A model generated the notes under the pieces. The model was not told the origin of the DNA, searched no databases, and was given only the letters and a program-made list of their open reading frames with translations. From assembly GCA_965232595.1 (NCBI GenBank), contig OZ246983.1, positions 2,480,001 through 2,544,000 of the forward strand: a DNA stretch of 64,000 bases. The letters run 5' to 3'. A program made the translations under genes and the position numbers. Positions 1 to 7,764 of this stretch are shown in pieces. The stretch comes from SZUA-309 sp965232595. GTDB lineage: Bacteria; Pseudomonadota; Gammaproteobacteria; Pseudomonadales; Azotimanducaceae. Position 1 is the first letter of the stretch, and the number at the start of each line of letters is the position of its first letter.

Positions 1-15
1 AGCGATTCGTCGGCC

Positions 16-651
16 TCAGCTTTCGGCACTGGCGTCCGGCTCTGCGGCCTGGCCGAAGCTGGAGCCGTGCTCGAGGTAGGCGAGCTCGGCCTCGGTGGAA
101 GATCGGCCGAGGACGCTGTTTCGGTGCGGGAAGCGGCCGAAGCGGGCGATGATGTCCCGGTGCTGATGGGCGTACTGCAGGTAACCGCCGGTGTGATGCT
201 TGGCGCCACTGGGCGTCTCGTCCCTGAGCTGAGTGAACAGGCCGACGCACGTGTGCTGATCGATCAGCGACTCCGAGTGCTCGAAGGGCAGGTAAAAAAA
301 GCAGCGCTCGTCGTAGCCGAGCGCTCGGTCCAGGCCGGCCTCGACGCCGTTCCTGGCGGCGTTCAAGGCGGGCCCATCGGTTGCAAACGCCATGGGCGTG
401 CCACGGTGAATGTTGCGTGGGATCTGGTCGGTGAGCAGGATGAAGGCGAGGCAGCTGCGGGCGTCGTCCTGCCAGTGGTCCAGATCCCCATCGGCGGCTC
501 GAGCAGCCAGGCTGGAAAAGTCCTGCCGGCAGCTGGCATCAAACGTCGGGCCGCCGGAGAACCAGCGCTCCCTGTGGGCATCGTCGGCGAAGCCGTCGGT
601 CAGATCCCCGAACCAGAACGTCAGCAGCGCTTCTGACTCCGAAAGCGCCAC
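16..651 (-). CDS. DUF924 family protein
   Basis: This 211-residue protein belongs to the DUF924 family, all-helical proteins of unknown biochemical function. Visible family landmarks are FWFGDL near the N-terminus, DQIPRN in the middle, FFYLPFEHSE, and a C-terminal block HRDIIARFGRFPHRN. I chose a GTG start because conserved sequence begins there (VALSESEALLTFWFG) and because it lies one base after the stop of the preceding metallo-beta-lactamase-fold gene, which suggests coupled translation. An ATG 21 codons further upstream would add a non-conserved peptide inside the neighbour. The family call is firm, but no function can be inferred. Confidence 0.85.
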   Translation of the reverse strand: MALSESEALLTFWFGDLTDGFADDAHRERWFSGGPTFDASCRQDFSSLAARAADGDLDHWQDDARSCLAFILLTDQIPRNIHRGTPMAFATDGPALNAARNGVEAGLDRALGYDERCFFYLPFEHSESLIDQHTCVGLFTQLRDETPSGAKHHTGGYLQYAHQHRDIIARFGRFPHRNSVLGRSSTEAELAYLEHGSSFGQAAEPDASAES

Positions 652-652
652 G

Positions 653-1579
653 CTACAGGCCCCAGCACTCCAGGTCGTTGGCGAACAGCAGGGCGTCGCT
701 GTACTCGGCTTCAATGGCGGCCCGGCTCTGGCTCTCGACGCCCCGGGTGCGATTGGTCCGATGGCCGAGAATGAGCATGCGCACGCCGGCCTGACTGGCC
801 ACCCGGCCGATCTGGGTCGGCGTGGCGAAAAGCTCGGCCGCCTGACCGCGTGCGTTGTCCGGGATCGCGTGGCTCACCACCAGCGCATCGGCGCCTTCGG
901 CGAACTCGGCGATGACGTTTTTGGCGTTGTTGAACGCACCGGCGAAAACGATGCGCTGATCACCCACTTCCATCCGCCAGGCGATCGCCGGGATGGTGCC
1001 GTGCTGCACCGGCATGGCGGAGAGGCGGAAATGCTCGTTGCCGAACCGGGCCCAGCGGCGCCGGCCGGTCGCCGGAACGTTGCGCGGGTTCAGCTTGTAG
1101 CCGCCGCGGGATTTGTAGGTGAGGAAATCGGCCAGGTGCGGATAGGCGCCGAGCGGTCCGATCAGCCGCGAGACCCAGGTTTCGGTATCCGGAAACTCGT
1201 CGCTGCCGGACGGGCCGAACACCGGCAGTGGACGCTCCCTGCCGAAGTTAACCGATCCTTCGACGAAAGCCGGCAGGTCGGTCGTGTTGGAAGCTTTCAG
1301 ATGAGTGAGGGCGATCGCGTCCAGATCGTTGAAGTCAGCGCCGGCCTCGTCGTAGCGGGCGGCGGAGCCGGAGGCGGTGTCGATCAGCAGGCGTGCCTTG
1401 TTGTCGATCCAGACCAGGTAGCTGGGGCCGGCCTGACTGTCGTCCAGCTCGTGGCCGCCGGCGCCGAGAATCTGAATCCAGACGCCGGTGTCACCGCAGT
1501 AAGGCGCCTCCGACGCTGAAGCGGTAGTCGCCACGCTCAGCGCACCCAGACTCAACAGAGCCCGTGCAAGCAGTCTCAT
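653..1579 (-). CDS. secreted MBL-fold protein with degenerate metal site
   Basis: The 308-residue product has a signal peptide ending near ASAS and a metallo-beta-lactamase-type fold: ILGAGG strand, LLIDTASGS, THL-containing loop, VQHGTIPAIAWRME and ILGHRTNRT. In active relatives the metal motif reads HxHxDH. Here it is H93-L-K95-A-S97-N98, so three of four ligands are replaced, and the usual Asp after the strand IVFAG is Ala. I infer that it is either a non-catalytic binding protein or a very divergent hydrolase. The start follows GGGAGGGA at good spacing; an upstream in-frame ATG would overlap nadE. It is followed immediately by the DUF924 gene. Confidence 0.8.
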   Translation of the reverse strand: MRLLARALLSLGALSVATTASASEAPYCGDTGVWIQILGAGGHELDDSQAGPSYLVWIDNKARLLIDTASGSAARYDEAGADFNDLDAIALTHLKASNTTDLPAFVEGSVNFGRERPLPVFGPSGSDEFPDTETWVSRLIGPLGAYPHLADFLTYKSRGGYKLNPRNVPATGRRRWARFGNEHFRLSAMPVQHGTIPAIAWRMEVGDQRIVFAGAFNNAKNVIAEFAEGADALVVSHAIPDNARGQAAELFATPTQIGRVASQAGVRMLILGHRTNRTRGVESQSRAAIEAEYSDALLFANDLECWGL

Positions 1580-1674
1580 CAATTCGTCCCTCCCAGGGCC
1601 CCGGCTCTTAAGCCGTCGTCGTTCCGATTTTGTTCTTGGTCGTTCTCTTTGAGCTTCTTCGAGCCCCTTTGAAC

Positions 1675-3594
1675 TCAAGTTTCCATCAAGGCGTCCACCG
1701 TTGCCAGAAGCGCGCTCGCGTCTGCTTCGTCCGGCATGCGCCAGTCGCCTCGCGGCGACAGGCTCACCGTGCCTACCTTCGGCCCGGGTGGCAAGGTGGT
1801 GCGTTTGAACTGCTGGCTGAAGAAACGGCTGACGAACACCTTCAGCCAGCGCTGGATCTCGGCCGGCTCGTACTGGCCGGCAAAGGCGAGGTTAGCCAGC
1901 GCGAAGATCTTCTCGATGCCGGCGCCGTGCCGCATGAAGTGATAGAGGAAAAAGTCGTGCAGCTCGTAGGGCCCGATGATGGACTCGGTTTCCTGGCTGA
2001 TGGCGCCGTCTTTCGGGGCGATCAGCTCCGGCGAGATGGGCGTGTCGAGCACTTCCTCGAGCACCGGCCGCAGGGCGTCGGATGCCCGGTGGGTGCCGTA
2101 CCAGCGCACCAGGTAGGCCATCATGGTCTTCGGAACGCTGGCGTTCACGTTGTAGCTGGCCATGTGGTCGGCGTTGTAAGTGCACCAGCCGAGTGCCAGC
2201 TCGGAGAGGTCGCCGGTGCCGACCACGATGCCGCCAACCTTGTTCGCGTAGTTGAAGAGAATCTGCGTGCGCTCTCGGGCCTGGGCGTTCTCGAACACGA
2301 CGTCGGTTTCCACGTCGTGGTCCAGGTCGTCCAGGTGCTGGCTGACCGCGGCGGCGATCGGTATTTCCTTCAGCTCGACACCGGCCGCCTGCGCGAGCTT
2401 TCGGGCCGATGCCAGGGTGCGCTCGGAGGTGCCGGGCCCGGGCAGGGTCAAAGGCATCAGCCGTTCGGCCGGCAGATCACGGCGGCTCAGCGCGTCCAGG
2501 CAGACCAGGAAGGCCAGCGTCGAATCCAGACCGCCCGACAGTCCGATCACCAGCGGGCCATCACCGGCGGCCAGCATTCTGCGCGCCAGGCCGGTGGCCT
2601 GAATGGAGAGGATGTCCCGGGCCCGGGCGTCGAACAGGCTCTCGTCTTCAGGCACGAAGGGATGGGCATCCACGCTCCGGTGCAGCTCCGGCAGGGGCGG
2701 CGGCGCTGCGGCGCCGGCCGCACATCTCGAGTAGCCCTCCGGTCGCAGAGCGCCCCGGAAGGTGCTGTTCTGGCTGCGATCGTGCCGCAGGCGCTCGATG
2801 TCGAACTCGATGACGAGCTCGCTGCCGCTGAGCTCGAAGCGGTCGTTTTCAGCCAGCAGCACGCCGTTCTCTGCCGCCAGCAAATGGCCGCCAAACAGGA
2901 TGTCTTTGCTGGATTCCGTGGGCCCGGCGCTGGCGTAGAGGTAGCCGTTGATGCCGCGGGCACTGGCGTTGGCCACCAGTGAGCGGCGGTAGTCGGCCTT
3001 TGCCACCAGCTCGTTGCTGGCGGACAGGTTGAGCACCAGATCCGCGCCGGCCAGGCAGTGGCGGATCCCTGGAGGCTCGGGCGACCAGAGGTCTTCGCAG
3101 ATCTCGATGCCGAATGAGAAGCCGCCGGCTTCAAACAGCTGCCTGGGGTCGACCAGAGGCGCGCCATCGCCCCCTTCGTGAACGCCATCGCCAGTTGCGA
3201 ACCAGCGCTGGTCGTAAAACTCCCCGTAGTTGGGATGGGCGATTTTCGGCACCAGCCCGACCAGCCTGCCGTCGGTCAGTACGGCCGCGCAGTTGAGCAG
3301 GCGGCCGTCGTCCAGCTGCCAGGGCGTGCCCACCACCGCGGTCAGGCCCCGGGAAGCCTCGGCAATTCGAGCCAGGGCATCGCGGCTGGCGGCCAGCAGG
3401 TCGCGATTGAAGAACAGGTCCTCGCAGCTGTAGCCGGTCACGGACAGCTCGGGAAACAGCACCAGGCAGACGCCGGCCGACTCGAGCGCCTTGATGTGCT
3501 CGATGTGTGTGCGGGCGTTGGCAGCCGGCTGGGCCAGGCTGACGACCGGTGCGACGGCAGCGGTGCGGACGAAGCCGAATTTCGAGTAGTCCAT
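1675..3594 (-). CDS. nadE: glutamine-dependent NAD+ synthetase
   Basis: The 639-residue protein makes NAD+ from deamido-NAD+ using ATP and glutamine in the cytoplasm. An N-terminal nitrilase-type glutaminase domain shows the triad Glu49 (FPELSVTGY), Lys117 (PKIAHPNYGEF) and Cys166 (FGIEICEDLW). The C-terminal synthetase domain carries the ATP pyrophosphatase loop SGGLDS at 353-358, followed by NYANKVGGIVVGTGDLSE. The length fits the fused, glutamine-using type rather than the short ammonia-dependent enzyme. It stands upstream of the MBL-fold gene on the same strand with about 95 bases between, and is divergent from the acyl-CoA dehydrogenase pair. Confidence 0.96.
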   Translation of the reverse strand: MDYSKFGFVRTAAVAPVVSLAQPAANARTHIEHIKALESAGVCLVLFPELSVTGYSCEDLFFNRDLLAASRDALARIAEASRGLTAVVGTPWQLDDGRLLNCAAVLTDGRLVGLVPKIAHPNYGEFYDQRWFATGDGVHEGGDGAPLVDPRQLFEAGGFSFGIEICEDLWSPEPPGIRHCLAGADLVLNLSASNELVAKADYRRSLVANASARGINGYLYASAGPTESSKDILFGGHLLAAENGVLLAENDRFELSGSELVIEFDIERLRHDRSQNSTFRGALRPEGYSRCAAGAAAPPPLPELHRSVDAHPFVPEDESLFDARARDILSIQATGLARRMLAAGDGPLVIGLSGGLDSTLAFLVCLDALSRRDLPAERLMPLTLPGPGTSERTLASARKLAQAAGVELKEIPIAAAVSQHLDDLDHDVETDVVFENAQARERTQILFNYANKVGGIVVGTGDLSELALGWCTYNADHMASYNVNASVPKTMMAYLVRWYGTHRASDALRPVLEEVLDTPISPELIAPKDGAISQETESIIGPYELHDFFLYHFMRHGAGIEKIFALANLAFAGQYEPAEIQRWLKVFVSRFFSQQFKRTTLPPGPKVGTVSLSPRGDWRMPDEADASALLATVDALMET

Positions 3595-3788
3595 AGCCTA
3601 TTTTAGGCCCCTGGCGGGGAAGAAACCGCAATCAATTCCACAGGCTCGAAAGACCTTGTAAGCCTCGCCTTTTCCCGCGCCAGCGGACAGAATGATCGGT
3701 TCGGACTGCAGATCCGGCGCCATTGCGGCGCCGGGCTTGGATCTTAATCGGGACTTAACCCGGACTTGGAGTCAGAAAGGGGGAACGA

Positions 3789-4901
3789 ATGAATTTCGAG
3801 TTTTCGGAAGAACAGAACCTGCTTCGGGAGCAGGCTCAGGGATTCCTGACGGACAACAGCCCACCAGCTGTTGCCCGGAAGGTGCTGGAGAGCGAAGCGG
3901 AGTACGACGAGGCGCTCTGGCAGAAGATCGTCGAGATGGGCTGGACGGCCACCGTCATCCCGGAAGAGTACGGTGGCCTCGGCCTGTCGTACCTCGAGCT
4001 CTGCGTGATCGCCGAGGAGCTGGGTCGGGCCGTGGCGCCGGTGCCGTTTTCCTCGAGCGTCTATCTCGCGACGGAAGCCATCCTGATGGCGGGCAGCGAC
4101 GCGCAGAAAGAACAGTGGCTACCGAAGCTCGCAGCCGGAGAAGCCATCGGCACGCTGGCGATGGCTGAAGGGTCCGGCCGCCCGAGCGCCAAGAACCTGC
4201 AGTGCGAGGTCACTGACGGCAAGCTCTCCGGAACCAAGATCCCGGTGCCGGATGCCGGCATTGCCAACGTCGCCGTTGTCCTGGCCAAAAGTGGCAAGCG
4301 GGCGTCCCTCTATCTGGTCGACATGGATCAGGGCAGCAAGACGGGCGTAACGCCGGTGGAGACTCTGGACCCAACCAGAGGCCATGGTCAGATCAAGTTC
4401 AAGAACGCCAAGGCGGAGCTGCTCGGCAAGGCGGGCAAGGGCATGGACCTGCTCGAAGCGCTGCTCGATCGGGCCGCGGTGCTGTTCGCCTGGGAGCAGG
4501 TGGGCGGTGCGCAGGCAGCCCTGGAGCAGGCCAAGGAGTACGCCATGGGCCGCTACGCCTTCGGCCGGCCGATCGCTTCCTATCAGGCCATCAAGCACAA
4601 GCTGGCCAACATGTACGTGAAGAACACGCTGGCCCGCTCCAACTGCTACTACGGCGCCTGGGCGCTGAACACAGATGCTGACGAGCTGCCGCTGGCTGCC
4701 GCCACTGCCCGGGTCTCCGCGATCCAGGCCTACTACTTCGCGGCCAAGGAGAACATCCAGACCCATGGCGGCATGGGCTACACCTGGGAGTTCGACTGTC
4801 AGTTCTACTATCGCCGCTCGAAGCTGCTGTCCGTTGCCATCGGCAGCGAAGCGCTCTGGCAGGACCGGCTGATCGACGCCTACGAAGAACACGCAGCATA
4901 A
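3789..4901 (+). CDS. acyl-CoA dehydrogenase, probable non-catalytic partner subunit
   Basis: This 370-residue flavoprotein has the acyl-CoA dehydrogenase N-terminal helical domain (EEQNLLREQA), middle beta-domain and C-terminal bundle with RYAFGRPI and QTHGGMGYTWE. The usual C-terminal catalytic Glu segment (YEGT in the MCAD type) is replaced by AIGS, and the helix-G alternative position holds Asp (LLDRA). The partner gene 13 bases downstream has a Glu at the helix-G position. Known bacterial alpha2beta2 acyl-CoA dehydrogenases (ChsE-type steroid enzymes, PimC/PimD) pair one active with one inactive subunit, so I infer a heterotetramer. The start follows AAAGGGGG. Substrate is not readable from sequence. 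Confidence 0.9.
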   Translation: MNFEFSEEQNLLREQAQGFLTDNSPPAVARKVLESEAEYDEALWQKIVEMGWTATVIPEEYGGLGLSYLELCVIAEELGRAVAPVPFSSSVYLATEAILMAGSDAQKEQWLPKLAAGEAIGTLAMAEGSGRPSAKNLQCEVTDGKLSGTKIPVPDAGIANVAVVLAKSGKRASLYLVDMDQGSKTGVTPVETLDPTRGHGQIKFKNAKAELLGKAGKGMDLLEALLDRAAVLFAWEQVGGAQAALEQAKEYAMGRYAFGRPIASYQAIKHKLANMYVKNTLARSNCYYGAWALNTDADELPLAAATARVSAIQAYYFAAKENIQTHGGMGYTWEFDCQFYYRRSKLLSVAIGSEALWQDRLIDAYEEHAA

Positions 4902-4914
4902 GGGGAACGAAACG

Positions 4915-6123
4915 ATGGATTTCAACGACACAGCAGAAGAAGCAGCGTTCCGCAAAGAGGCTCGGGCCTGGCTGAAGGCCAACCGGCTGAAGAAGAAAGA
5001 GCAGGCCGAGATGAACGGCATGGAAGCGGCCAAAACCTGGCAGAAGCGCAAGTACGACGCCGGCTGGGCCTGCATCACCTGGCCGAAGGAGTTCGGCGGT
5101 CGCGGCGCCTCGCCGATCGAGAACGTGATCTGGAACCAGGAGGAGTCGAAGTACGATCTGCCCCAGGGCGTGTTCAGCATCGGCCAGGGCATGGCGGCGC
5201 CAACCCTGATGATGTGGGCCAGCGACGAAGACAAGGCCCGCTTCCTGCCGAAGCTCGCCAGCGGTGAGGAGATCTGGTGTCAGCTCTTCTCCGAGCCGGC
5301 GGGCGGTTCGGACCTGGCGGCGCTCAGGACCAAGGCGGTGAAGGATGGCGACGAGTGGGTGATCAACGGCCAGAAGATCTGGACCTCCGGTGCGCACTAC
5401 TCGGACTACGGCATTCTGGTGCTGCGAACCGATCCCGACGTGCCGAAGCACAAAGGGCTCACCTACTTCTGGATCGACATGAAGGCACCCGGCATCGAGA
5501 TCAAGCCGATCAAGCAGATCTCCGGTGATGCGAATTTCAACGAGGTGTACTTCACCGACGTTCGAGTGTCGGACAGCCAGCGGCTGGGCGCCGAGGGCCA
5601 GGGCTGGCAGGTGGCGCTCACCACGCTGATGAACGAACGGGCTTCCATCGGCGCCGGTGGCGGCAGCGCCGGGGTGTCCAGCCTCTACAAGCTGGCCAAG
5701 GAGGTGGAGATCGACGGCAAGCCGGCGATCAAGGATCCGTCCGTGCGTGCCAAGCTCGCCGACTGGTTCTGCCAGGAGTCCGGGCTCAAGTACACCGCCT
5801 GGCGTACGTTGTCTGCCTTGTCAAGAGGGGAGACCCCGGGGCCGGAGAACTCCATCGGCAAGCTGGTGGGCGCGCCGAAGGCGCAGGATCTGGCGAGCTT
5901 CGCCATCGACCTGCAGGAGATGGCAGGCGCCATCCGTGATCCCAAGCTGTCCGAGGCCGCCGCGCTGTACCAGGAGACCTACATGTCCATTCCTGGCCTG
6001 CGCATCGCCGGGGGCACGGATGAGATCATGGCCAACATCATCGCCGAGCGCGTGCTGGGCCTGCCGCAGGATGTGCGGGTGGACAAAGGCATTCCGTTCA
6101 GCGAGGTGCCGACAGGCTCCTGA
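4915..6123 (+). CDS. acyl-CoA dehydrogenase, probable catalytic partner subunit
   Basis: The 402-residue product is an FAD-dependent acyl-CoA dehydrogenase. Visible blocks are FSEPAGGSDLA (flavin and substrate contact), NGQKIWTSGAH, FFTDV-like YFTDVRV, and the C-terminal GGTDEIMANIIAERVLGLP. The MCAD-type YEGT segment is AGGT here, but Glu241 in MNERASIG sits about where the helix-G Glu of isovaleryl-CoA dehydrogenase and ChsE4 lies, so I propose it as the catalytic base. It starts 13 bases after the preceding dehydrogenase with its own AAGGGGA site and probably forms a heteromeric enzyme with it. It converges on the GFA-ArsC gene. Confidence 0.93.
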   Translation: MDFNDTAEEAAFRKEARAWLKANRLKKKEQAEMNGMEAAKTWQKRKYDAGWACITWPKEFGGRGASPIENVIWNQEESKYDLPQGVFSIGQGMAAPTLMMWASDEDKARFLPKLASGEEIWCQLFSEPAGGSDLAALRTKAVKDGDEWVINGQKIWTSGAHYSDYGILVLRTDPDVPKHKGLTYFWIDMKAPGIEIKPIKQISGDANFNEVYFTDVRVSDSQRLGAEGQGWQVALTTLMNERASIGAGGGSAGVSSLYKLAKEVEIDGKPAIKDPSVRAKLADWFCQESGLKYTAWRTLSALSRGETPGPENSIGKLVGAPKAQDLASFAIDLQEMAGAIRDPKLSEAAALYQETYMSIPGLRIAGGTDEIMANIIAERVLGLPQDVRVDKGIPFSEVPTGS

Positions 6124-6141
6124 TCGAGCCCGGGCCGCGAA

Positions 6142-6165
6142 AGGAGCCCGATTCAGCGGGCTCCT
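6142..6165. terminator. hairpin between convergent genes
   Basis: A perfect 9-base-pair stem (AGGAGCCCG / CGGGCTCCT) with a six-base loop lies just after the dehydrogenase stop and overlaps the last codons of the convergent GFA-ArsC gene. It lacks a clean T-run, so termination is an inference from position and stem strength. Confidence 0.55.
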
Positions 6166-6989
6166 ATCTCGTCGAGGAAGGCATCCACCTTCTGCTCGAT
6201 GGCGGCCCAGGTTGCCTCGAAGGTGGCGGCGCCGGTGGCCGGATCCGGTAAGCCCCAGTGCTGCGTCTGAGCCTGGCCGGGAAACACGGGGCAGGGTTCC
6301 GCCGCCGCGTTGTCGCACAAAGTGATCACCCAATCGATATCCGGGGCGTCGTCACCGGTGAAAGCGTCCCAGGATTTGCTGTGCGGGCGGTCCAGCCGAT
6401 GCCGATGCGGCGTCAGGAGCTGCATCGCACCCGGATTCACTTCACCCGTCGGCGTGCTGCCGGCGCTGTGGGCTCGCACGCGGCGGCCCTCGAGGCTTGC
6501 TGCCCTCAGGTTGAGAATGGCCTCGGCGAGGATGCTGCGCGCTGAGTTTCCGGTGCAGAGGAACAGAACCCGCACGGCCGGCCTGGGCCCCCAGGCGATG
6601 ACCTTGCCGCGTTCCGTGCCGTAACGCGGCAGGTCATCGTAAACCTCGAAATCCGGCTCGTGCTCGTTGAACAGAACGTGCCGGGTAGGCTGATAGGCTT
6701 CCGGTCGCTCGAAGTTGGTGCGGAACAGGTGCAGCTCACCGGGAAAAAAGTCCGCGGCGTAGTACAGCGGCGTGCTGCAGTGCTCGCAGTAAGCGCGCCG
6801 TACGGGTGGGCTGGATGCGAACACGGGCGGCTCCGGCTCGAAGCGCACGGTTGAGTCCCGAAAGCCAACGTAGTCCGTCACCGGGGAACCGGTCACCCGG
6901 CGGCAGGACTCACAGTGGCAGTAGGCGACCCAGAGCGGGTCGTCCTGCACCTCGAAGCGGTAGTGCCCGCAGAGACAACGGCCGTTCAC
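6153..6989 (-). CDS. GFA-domain / arsenate reductase (LMW-PTP type) fusion
   Basis: Two domains are joined in one 278-residue protein. Residues 1-130 form a GFA (formaldehyde-activating/CENP-V) zinc fold with CLCG, CHCESC and YCEHC cysteines. Residues 138-278 are an ArsC/low-molecular-weight phosphatase domain with P-loop C145-TGNSAR-S, HSAGS, HSKSWDAF, a second cysteine pair C225/C233 in LCDNAAAEPC, and the acidic LPDP. That cysteine pattern is the redox triad of arsenate reductases of this family. I chose GTG because GAGGGGG precedes it and a more upstream ATG would overlap the neighbour. The combined role is unknown; arsenic or thiol-adduct detoxification is possible. Confidence 0.85.
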   Translation of the reverse strand: MNGRCLCGHYRFEVQDDPLWVAYCHCESCRRVTGSPVTDYVGFRDSTVRFEPEPPVFASSPPVRRAYCEHCSTPLYYAADFFPGELHLFRTNFERPEAYQPTRHVLFNEHEPDFEVYDDLPRYGTERGKVIAWGPRPAVRVLFLCTGNSARSILAEAILNLRAASLEGRRVRAHSAGSTPTGEVNPGAMQLLTPHRHRLDRPHSKSWDAFTGDDAPDIDWVITLCDNAAAEPCPVFPGQAQTQHWGLPDPATGAATFEATWAAIEQKVDAFLDEIGAR

Positions 6990-7014
6990 GCCTGGTTTGC
7001 CCCCTCGAAAGCTG

Positions 7015-7308
7015 TCAGTGGCTATGTGGCGGCCGGCTGCCCAGGTCTGCTTCCAGCTCGGCAACCTTCTCGATGATGCGGTTCACCAGCGCATCGGCGT
7101 CGTTGGAGAACTTGAAGCCATAAGCGGTGCTGGTGGACAGGGCAAGAATGGGCCGGGCCAGGTCGGAGTCGGTGCGCGCGAGATCGATGGACCGGCGGAT
7201 CCGGTCGAAGTGTGCCCGCTGGGTCATGGAGCCCTCATCGTCGAGCTGGACGATCAGCGCCTCCAGCAGTGGTGCTAACTCGTTCCTTGCTGCCGTGGTC
7301 TTGCCCAT
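7015..7308 (-). CDS. small hypothetical protein
   Basis: I do not recognise this 97-residue protein. It is predicted helical and soluble, with no signal peptide or membrane segment, and has acidic and amphipathic stretches (LLEALIVQLDDEG, LVNRIIEKVAELEADLG) that could form a coiled coil. It ends 25 bases before the GFA-ArsC start on the same strand, so the two are probably co-transcribed. Codon use resembles its neighbours, which supports it being real. Confidence 0.6.
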   Translation of the reverse strand: MGKTTAARNELAPLLEALIVQLDDEGSMTQRAHFDRIRRSIDLARTDSDLARPILALSTSTAYGFKFSNDADALVNRIIEKVAELEADLGSRPPHSH

Positions 7309-7351
7309 GACGCTATTCTGACCGAGCGGAAGGAAAAGACCAAACAGGCGG

Positions 7352-7612
7352 CTAGTCGGCCAGCGCTACCCGATCATAAATTGCCGTGATCTGGCTGAAC
7401 TTCAGGATCAGCGTGTGCGAGAGGCGATGTTCCTGGTCGTGCAGGTGATACTTGAACCGCTTCTGCTCTGCCCCCTGGAGGAAGGCATCGTATTCCTTGG
7501 TCAGCTCGCGCACGTCGCTGATGATCTCCTTGCTCCAGGTCGCCTTGAACGGGCCCAGAATGGCCCCGCCTTTCAGGCAGATGGTGATCTCGTGATTGGT
7601 GAGTCCTTCCAT
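7352..7612 (-). CDS. small hypothetical protein
   Basis: This 86-residue protein is not recognised. It has a beta-rich N-terminus (HEITICLKGGAILGPFK) and a helical centre with a histidine-rich segment (YHLHDQEHRLSH). The ATG is preceded by GGGAGGTCAGGG at a suitable distance, which fixes the start; the frame stays open further upstream but with low-quality sequence. It is divergent from the sigma54 activator gene, with a 150-base shared upstream region, so it could be regulated together with that gene. No function is proposed. Confidence 0.6.
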   Translation of the reverse strand: MEGLTNHEITICLKGGAILGPFKATWSKEIISDVRELTKEYDAFLQGAEQKRFKYHLHDQEHRLSHTLILKFSQITAIYDRVALAD

Positions 7613-7764
7613 TTCCCTGACCTCCCGAACGTCATGGTTTGCAGGCTCGATCCTGAGCATAGCGCGAAAATAGTGACGCACCGCGCAAAAATTTCGACGT
7701 GTGCTCAAGCAGGACAGGACCTTGACGAGTACCTGAAAGACGCATTGCGAAAAGGGATAGTCGC

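Noticed and set aside
410..1519. Long open frame opposite the MBL-fold gene
   Set aside because: The translation is low-complexity and has no recognisable motif; it overlaps two supported genes.
1580..1678. Upstream extension of the MBL-fold protein
   Set aside because: The extra residues are Arg-rich, overlap the end of nadE and precede a clear signal peptide with its own ribosome-binding site.
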